A DNA stretch of 45,644 bases from an uncultured Collinsella sp. (GTDB taxonomy: Bacteria; Actinomycetota; Coriobacteriia; Coriobacteriales; Coriobacteriaceae). The translations under genes were made by a program, and so were the position numbers. The notes beneath the pieces are model-generated. The model ran no database searches. It was not told where the DNA came from and saw only the letters and a list, made by a program, of their open reading frames with translations. The stretch covers positions 1-45,644 of the forward strand of contig CABURV010000005.1 of NCBI GenBank assembly GCA_902494035.1, given 5' to 3'. Positions 40,850 to 45,644 of the stretch are shown in pieces (position 1 is the first letter of the stretch; every line of letters starts with the position of its first letter).

Positions 40850-41875
40850 TTAAGCAACGAACTTCTCGAAGTACTTGATGGTGCGGACCATCTGAGAGGT
40901 GTAGGAGTTCTCGTTGTCGTACCAAGAGGTGACCTGAACGAGGGTCTGGCCGTTGCCGAGGTCAGAGCACATGGTCTGAGTGGCGTCGAAGATGGAGCCG
41001 TGGGTCTCGCCGATGATGTCGGTGGAGACGATGTCGTCCTCGTTGTAACCGAAGGTCTCGGAGATGGTGGCAGCGTAGGCCTTCATAGCAGCGTTGACCT
41101 CGTCGACGGTGACCTTCTTGTCAACGACAGCGTAGAGGTTGGTGATGGAGCCGGTCGGCGTCGGGACGCGCTGGGCGGCACCGATGAGCTTACCGTTGAG
41201 CTCGGGGAGAACCAGGCCGATAGCCTTGGCAGCACCGGTGGTGTTGGGGACGATGTTGACGGCGCAGGCGCGGCTACGACGCTTGTTGCCCTTGCGCTGC
41301 GGGCCGTCGAGCGGCATCTGGTCGCCAGTCCAGGCGTGAATGGTGGTCATGATGCCGGACACGATGGGAGCGAAGTCGTTCAGACCCTTGGCCATCGGGG
41401 CGAGGCAGTTGGTGGTGCAGGAAGCAGCGGAGATGATGTTGTCCTCAGCGGTCAGCGTCTCGTGGTTGACGTTGTACACGATGGTGGGCAGATCGCTGCC
41501 AGCCGGAGCGGAGATGACGACCTTCTTGGCGCCAGCGTTGATGTGGGCCTGAGCCTTAGCCTTGCTGGTGTAGAAGCCGGTGCACTCGAGAACGACGTCG
41601 ACGTCGAGGTCGCCCCAAGGCAGGTTGTTGGCGTCGGCCTCCTTGTAGATCTTGATCTCCTTGCCGTCAACGGTGATGGAATCCTCGCCAGCAACGACCT
41701 CGTGATCGCGAGCGTAGTTGCCCTGCGTGGAGTCGTACTTCAGCAGGTAAGCGAGCATATCGGGAGAGGTGAGGTCGTTGATAGCGACGATCTCGGAGCC
41801 CTCATGACCGAACATCTGACGGAAGGCCAGACGACCGATGCGACCGAAGCCGTTAATAGCAACCTTTACTGCCAT
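40850..41875 (-). CDS. gap: Glyceraldehyde-3-phosphate dehydrogenase
   Basis: NAD-dependent glycolytic enzyme of 341 residues. NAD motif INGFGRIGRLAFRQM; catalytic Cys153 in ISAASCTTNCLAP; later blocks TGAAKAIGLVLPELNGKL and SWYDNENSYTSQMV. ATG at 41875 follows AAAGGAG 5 nt upstream; the longer frame upstream has no ribosome site. It has its own terminator and probably its own promoter, so it can be made in excess over pgk. Confidence 0.98.
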   Translation of the reverse strand: MAVKVAINGFGRIGRLAFRQMFGHEGSEIVAINDLTSPDMLAYLLKYDSTQGNYARDHEVVAGEDSITVDGKEIKIYKEADANNLPWGDLDVDVVLECTGFYTSKAKAQAHINAGAKKVVISAPAGSDLPTIVYNVNHETLTAEDNIISAASCTTNCLAPMAKGLNDFAPIVSGIMTTIHAWTGDQMPLDGPQRKGNKRRSRACAVNIVPNTTGAAKAIGLVLPELNGKLIGAAQRVPTPTGSITNLYAVVDKKVTVDEVNAAMKAYAATISETFGYNEDDIVSTDIIGETHGSIFDATQTMCSDLGNGQTLVQVTSWYDNENSYTSQMVRTIKYFEKFVA

Positions 41876-41947
41876 TGTGTCTCCTTTCGTAAGGCCCCCG
41901 CAAGCTACAGCGCCTGCCGTTGAGGCCCACAAACTAACCACTCGCCT

Positions 41948-41977
41948 AATATACCTTTTTTTTGACTTGAATTTCAC
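41948..41977 (-). promoter_or_regulatory. Candidate promoter of gap
   Basis: Minus strand: GTGAAA (plus 41972-41977), 18-nt spacer rich in A, TATATT (plus 41948-41953). The -35 is a 4-of-6 match only. The whole upstream region 41940-42068 is unusually AT-rich. Confidence 0.4.
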
Positions 41978-42068
41978 GAGAATGCTCGAAATTGAAAATC
42001 AAATTTGTGTTAAAACGCTTTAAAGAATAAAATAGCAGCTAAATCCGTATATAAGTCGATACTTTAAC

Positions 42069-42998
42069 CTACCTGTTTGCTTCAATGAGCTTTTCAAGCC
42101 TCAAAACTCGATGGTAGAGGGCAGACTTCGACAAGGGAGGGTCAGCCATCTCCCCTAAATCACGCAGCGAAAGATCGGGATAGCGCTCGCGCAGGTCGCA
42201 AAAGACCGCCAAGGCATCCGGAAGCGTGTCGCGCAAACTCCGCTGTTCGAGCTCATCGATAAGCGCAAGCTGATGTTGGGCAGCACCGGCGCTTCTGGTC
42301 TGGTTGGCGAGCTCGGCGTTCACGCGACGGTTCACATCGTTCTTAACCAACTTGACCGCGCGCGCCTCCTCAATCTCGGCAACGCTGCGCTTGGCACCAA
42401 TCAGCTTTAAAAGATGCTCGATTTCCTCGGCGCTCTTAATGTACACGGCATATGACCCCCGCCGTGCATTAACACGAGCATGGACCCCAATCTGCTCCAA
42501 CAGATCGCAAAGCCCCTTGGCATATTGCTCGCCCTGCACCGCGATCTCCAAATGAAAATCACCGCGTGGATCGGCCACGAAGCCGCCGGCGATGAGCGCG
42601 CCGCGGATGTAGGCAAGCCTGCAGCAGGGACGGGCAACGATGTGCCGGGGAACACCAGCGACGAGCCCTCCCCTGCGGTCGAGAATGCCCAGCAGCACCA
42701 AAGCCTTGTCCAGGTCGGGTTGATCGGGCAAGGTAATGAGATAGTTACGGACCTTATGCAAGACCGATTTACGAACGGTGAATTCCGTTTTGAGCTTAAG
42801 GATGCGATGCGTCAGTGTGATCATCGTGCGCGCGACGGCGCCCGTCTCGGTCGCGACCGTCAAACGATACCGCCCGGAGCCGGCCAGCGAAAGTGTACCG
42901 CTCACACGCGTCAGGGCGGCAAGCGTCGACAAATCGCAGTATTCACATTCGGGTTCGCAGCGCGCGAGCTCATCACGCACCTCGGCGGTAAATGACAT
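42069..42998 (-). CDS. whiA: DNA-binding protein WhiA
   Basis: 309-residue regulator found in Gram-positive bacteria, linked to cell division and, in Streptomyces, sporulation. The N-terminal part is the degenerate homing-endonuclease fold (LTRVSGTLSLAGSGRYRLTV, YIRGALIAGGFVADP), and the C-terminal helix-turn-helix is LSLRDLGEMADPPLSKSALYHRVLRLEKL. ATG at 42998 is 6 nt after the rapZ stop. yvcK, usually between rapZ and whiA, is absent here. Confidence 0.97.
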   Translation of the reverse strand: MSFTAEVRDELARCEPECEYCDLSTLAALTRVSGTLSLAGSGRYRLTVATETGAVARTMITLTHRILKLKTEFTVRKSVLHKVRNYLITLPDQPDLDKALVLLGILDRRGGLVAGVPRHIVARPCCRLAYIRGALIAGGFVADPRGDFHLEIAVQGEQYAKGLCDLLEQIGVHARVNARRGSYAVYIKSAEEIEHLLKLIGAKRSVAEIEEARAVKLVKNDVNRRVNAELANQTRSAGAAQHQLALIDELEQRSLRDTLPDALAVFCDLRERYPDLSLRDLGEMADPPLSKSALYHRVLRLEKLIEANR

Positions 42999-43004
42999 GC
43001 AGGC

Positions 43005-43907
43005 CTATGCTTTCGTGTTGGCGCGCGACAGGTCGCGATGGGAAATGCTCACGTGATACTGGGCGCCTTCCAAATAACGTGCCGTGGCCTCGGCGATGGC
43101 AACACTACGGTGTTGACCGCCCGTGCAACCGATGGCAATAGAAAGCTGCGGCTTGCCCTCCGCGATATAGCCGGGCATCACCGTATCGAGCAGCTGCGTC
43201 CAGGCCTTCCAGAACTCCTGGGTCTTGGGATGGTCCAGAACAAAATCGGAGACCTTTTTATCGAGACCGGTCATCGTGCGCATCTCGGGATCGTAGAACG
43301 GATTAGGCAGGAAGCGGACATCGATCATAATGTCCGCCTCGACGGGCATGCCGTGCTTAAAGCCAAACGAGAATACGTGGACGTCCATGAGCTGTTGGTC
43401 GGACAGCTCGGAAAATGCCATACGTAGCTTGTTGCGCAGCGCAGAGGTGCGCAGACGGCTCGTGTCGATAATCATATCGGCTCGGTCGCGCACGCCCTGC
43501 AGCTGAAGGCGCTCGCGCTGAATGGCATCGGCCGTAGTCTCCCCCGGCTTGGCAATGGGATGACGGCGGCGATTTTCGCTGTAGCGACGAATCAGCACCT
43601 CGTCAGAAGCCTCCAAGAACACGATGTCGCAGCTCATCTCGCGCTCTTCGAGCGCGGCGACCGCATCGAGCAACTCGTCAAACAGCCCCTGGCTACGCAA
43701 ATCGCAGGTGACGGCGAGATGCCTGCCCACGCCCGTATTGATGCCGACGAGCTCGGCAAGCTGGGCGATGAGACGCGGAGGCAGGTTATCGATGCAAAAA
43801 TAGCCCATGTCCTCGAACACGTGCATGGCCTGTGTGCGGCCCGATCCGGACATTCCGGTGATGATGACGATATCGGGGATGCGCTCCGAGCGCTCCGCCG
43901 CATCCAT
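43005..43907 (-). CDS. rapZ: RapZ (YvcJ) nucleotide-binding protein
   Basis: 300 residues. The N-terminal P-loop reads TGMSGSGRTQA, with Arg in place of the Walker A Lys, as in other actinobacterial members. Further marks are CIDNLPPRLI, VFLEASDEVLIRRYSENRRRHP and, in the C-terminal domain, FGFKHGMP and IGCTGGQHRSV. In Escherichia coli RapZ guides RNase E to a small RNA; the role in actinobacteria is unsettled. ATG at 43907 has GGGAG 5 nt upstream. It is coupled to whiA. Confidence 0.95.
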   Translation of the reverse strand: MDAAERSERIPDIVIITGMSGSGRTQAMHVFEDMGYFCIDNLPPRLIAQLAELVGINTGVGRHLAVTCDLRSQGLFDELLDAVAALEEREMSCDIVFLEASDEVLIRRYSENRRRHPIAKPGETTADAIQRERLQLQGVRDRADMIIDTSRLRTSALRNKLRMAFSELSDQQLMDVHVFSFGFKHGMPVEADIMIDVRFLPNPFYDPEMRTMTGLDKKVSDFVLDHPKTQEFWKAWTQLLDTVMPGYIAEGKPQLSIAIGCTGGQHRSVAIAEATARYLEGAQYHVSISHRDLSRANTKA

Positions 43908-43940
43908 GGCATCTCCCTTTTGCATGTGCTGCCTCCCGAA

Positions 43941-43975
43941 AACAAGCGCGGGACCCAGCAACCCGGATCCCGCGC
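43941..43975 (-). terminator. Terminator after nanE
   Basis: GCGCGGGACC/GGATCCCGCGC (10 bp with one bulge), followed by TTGTTTTC on the minus strand. It separates nanE from rapZ. Confidence 0.75.
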
Positions 43976-44026
43976 GGTCAATTGCCTATATTGAGTATAC
44001 CGCCCCGAGCGGATACGAGGTCTGTC

Positions 44027-44713
44027 TTACGCCTCAAGCGCAGCCTTGAACCAACTTGTAATACTCGTGGGGTGCGTGATGGCGGTGCCGACGACAACGG
44101 CCCAGGCGCCAGCATCGATCGCGGCGCGAGCCTCCTCGGGCGTATGCACGCGACCCTCACAAATGATGGGAAGGCCGGGGAATTCCTCAGTCGCCTGACG
44201 CAGGAGCGGCAGGTCGGGGCCATCGGCCATGGTGCAGTCGATGGCGGCGACGCCGTGAGAAAGCGTGGTGGATACCAGGTCAAAGCCCATATCAACAGCA
44301 CGGCGAATATCCTCGATGGTGGCACAATCCGCCATCAGGAGCACACCCTCCTCGTGCAGCGGACGGAAGGTATCCTCGACCGTCTTGCCATCGGGGCGCG
44401 GACGATCGGTGGCGTCGATCGCCACGATATCGGCACCGGCAGCAACGCAGGCGCGAGCGTGACGCAGCGTCGGCGTGATGTAAACGCCCTCGTGCCCATC
44501 CTTCCACAGGCCGATGACGGGAACCTCACAGCGACCCTTAATGGCGGCAATGTCGGCAAGGCCCTGGCAGCGAATGGCGGCAGCGCCGCCGAGCTCGCAA
44601 GCGCGAGACATTTGAGCCATGGTCTCGGGCGTACGAAGCGGCTCGCCCATATACGCCTGAACGCTCACGACGAGCTTGCCCTTCAGGGATTGAATCAAAG
44701 GATCGACGGTCAT
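44027..44713 (-). CDS. nanE: N-acetylmannosamine-6-phosphate 2-epimerase
   Basis: 228-residue TIM-barrel enzyme that turns ManNAc-6-phosphate into GlcNAc-6-phosphate in sialic-acid use. Family marks: VVSVQAYMGEPLR, AIRCQGLADI, VPVIGLWK, IVAIDATDRPRP, ICEGRVHTPEEA and WAVVVGTAITHP. ATG at 44713. A ROK kinase lies upstream, 70 nt away with a hairpin between. Other sialic acid genes may lie beyond the window. Confidence 0.96.
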   Translation of the reverse strand: MTVDPLIQSLKGKLVVSVQAYMGEPLRTPETMAQMSRACELGGAAAIRCQGLADIAAIKGRCEVPVIGLWKDGHEGVYITPTLRHARACVAAGADIVAIDATDRPRPDGKTVEDTFRPLHEEGVLLMADCATIEDIRRAVDMGFDLVSTTLSHGVAAIDCTMADGPDLPLLRQATEEFPGLPIICEGRVHTPEEARAAIDAGAWAVVVGTAITHPTSITSWFKAALEA

Positions 44714-44736
44714 AAGGCTGCAACCTTTCTCAGAAC

Positions 44737-44767
44737 AGCCTCCCGAGGCGTGTTGTCTCGGGAGGCT
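44737..44767 (-). terminator. Hairpin between the ROK kinase and nanE
   Basis: AGCCTCCCGAG/CTCGGGAGGCT, 11 perfect pairs with a 9-nt loop. Only a short T-run follows, so it probably lowers nanE relative to the kinase gene or protects the upstream message. Confidence 0.6.
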
Positions 44768-44783
44768 CCTACAGCAGATACGT

Positions 44784-45644
44784 TTACTTCAACGAGGCAA
44801 GAAGATGCTCAGCGGCACCGATGAGCGGAGCATCGCCCTCCAGAGAACCGATGAGGATCGGCGTGTCCTGAAGCGGATCGAGCGCCTGGCTGGCATAGCC
44901 TTCGTGCACCGAATCCTTCCACGTCTGTGAACGCCAATCGGGACCTTGGTGAATCACGCCGCCCGAAAGCACGATGACCTCAGGGTCCAGGATGTTAGCG
45001 AGCGAGCCCAAGCTGGCGCCCAGCGCAAAGCCGGCGTCATGGATGACCTCGGTCGCCTTTGCGTCGCCCGCACGGCACAGGTCGTTCACATCGCGACCGA
45101 CCGAAGGACGGCTGGGGTCGACGCGGCCAAAACGCTCATCGTACATTCGACCAATGGAAGTGCCCGAAGCAACCGACTCCAGATGGCCGGAACGCCCGCA
45201 GGCGCAGGGAATGCCGGCGGCAGCCGAGCACTCGATGTGGCCCATATGGCCGGCAGCACCATGGAAGCCCTGCATCACGCGGCCGTTCTCGACATATGCG
45301 CCGCCGATGCCCGTACCGATGCCAAGACACAAGACGGAGAACTTGCCCTTGCCGACGCCCCAGTGGGCCTCGCCCAGAGCATGAGCTTGCACGTCGCCTA
45401 CGACGGCAACGGGAAGACCGAGGTCCTCGCGCAGACGCGGCCCCAACTGAACGCCGGACCAGCCGGGCATGATCTCATTGGCATACGCGATGGCGCCCGT
45501 CTTGGGATCGACGACGCCGGCGGCACCGATACCGACGCCAAGGACCTCGACATCGGGATTCGCCTCGAGAGCGGCCTTGATGGACGCCTCGATACGCTGG
45601 AAGACGGCCTCGCCGCCCTCCTGGGCCTCGGTAGGAACCTCGCC
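44784..45644 (-). CDS. nanK: ROK family sugar kinase, probably N-acetylmannosamine kinase (partial at 5' end)
   Basis: 287 residues are visible; the N-terminal part with the ATP phosphate motif lies beyond the window edge. ROK marks: GVGIGAAGVVD, GDVQAHALGEAHWG, LCLGIGTGIGGAYVENG, GHMGHIECS and PDVIVLSGG-like LDPEVIVLSGGV. The zinc motif reads PCACGRSGHLES, with His where most ROK proteins have the third Cys. Position next to nanE makes ManNAc the likely substrate; glucose or GlcNAc remain possible. Confidence 0.8.
   Translation of the reverse strand, partial: GEVPTEAQEGGEAVFQRIEASIKAALEANPDVEVLGVGIGAAGVVDPKTGAIAYANEIMPGWSGVQLGPRLREDLGLPVAVVGDVQAHALGEAHWGVGKGKFSVLCLGIGTGIGGAYVENGRVMQGFHGAAGHMGHIECSAAAGIPCACGRSGHLESVASGTSIGRMYDERFGRVDPSRPSVGRDVNDLCRAGDAKATEVIHDAGFALGASLGSLANILDPEVIVLSGGVIHQGPDWRSQTWKDSVHEGYASQALDPLQDTPILIGSLEGDAPLIGAAEHLLASLK

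Overview
The window reads as a stretch of chromosome from a high-GC, anaerobic actinobacterium of the class Coriobacteriia; the gene content and style fit Collinsella or a close relative, although this is an inference from gene identity and not a database result. Supporting signs are GC-rich coding with frequent GTG/TTG starts, an anaerobic (class III) ribonucleotide reductase, a WhiA/RapZ pair, an actinobacterial type of Walker A in RapZ, tRNA genes that encode their own CCA end, and secreted proteins ending in a 3D-like domain. No phage, insertion sequence, CRISPR array or plasmid function is visible.

Layout. 1-2902 (minus) is a polar amino-acid ABC transporter: binding lipoprotein, a hairpin attenuator, a permease with an extra extracytoplasmic domain, and an ATPase that runs off the window. 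3050-6369 (minus) holds endonuclease IV, a Gfo/Idh/MocA oxidoreductase and an aldo/keto reductase with ferredoxin clusters; two copies of a 77-nt covarying hairpin element sit just before the first two of these genes. 6532-9040 holds a 64-residue orphan, a ketopantoate-reductase family enzyme, a small membrane protein and a secreted 3D-like protein. 9353-11839 is O-acetylhomoserine sulfhydrylase (metY), with a long leader containing a possible attenuator peptide, divergent from a LysR regulator. 11939-14459 (plus) carries RNase HI, an oxidoreductase, acylphosphatase and a Fur/PerR regulator. 14536-18412 has a HAD phosphatase, a UreE-like protein coupled to a SlyD-like FKBP, an M19 dipeptidase and a YgjP-like metallopeptidase. 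18419-23384 (minus) is nrdD, nrdG, folE, an HD-domain protein and folB, with tandem NrdR boxes upstream of nrdD. 24017-26525 has two tRNA groups (Gly-Val and Gly-Cys-Gly in transcription order) around a GH13 alpha-glucosidase. 26631-29801 is a partner-switching signalling pair. tRNA-Leu and about 600 bases of palindromes follow. 30550-36492 is a complete oppABCDF oligopeptide transporter. 36787-41875 is secG and the glycolytic genes gap, pgk, tpiA and gpmI. 42069-43907 is rapZ-whiA. 44027 to the end is nanE plus a ROK kinase, probably for N-acetylmannosamine.

How the parts work together: peptide and amino-acid uptake (Opp and the polar amino-acid ABC system, dipeptidase), lower glycolysis, sialic-acid sugar entry, sulfur assimilation into homocysteine, and anaerobic dNTP synthesis describe a fermentative gut organism.

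The most interesting non-coding signals are the 77-nt element at 3933-4009 and 5100-5176, whose two copies differ by compensatory changes; the metY leader with alternative pairings around a Cys-containing short peptide; an A-tract dyad at a fixed place upstream of three tRNA promoters; and four long nested palindromes between genes.
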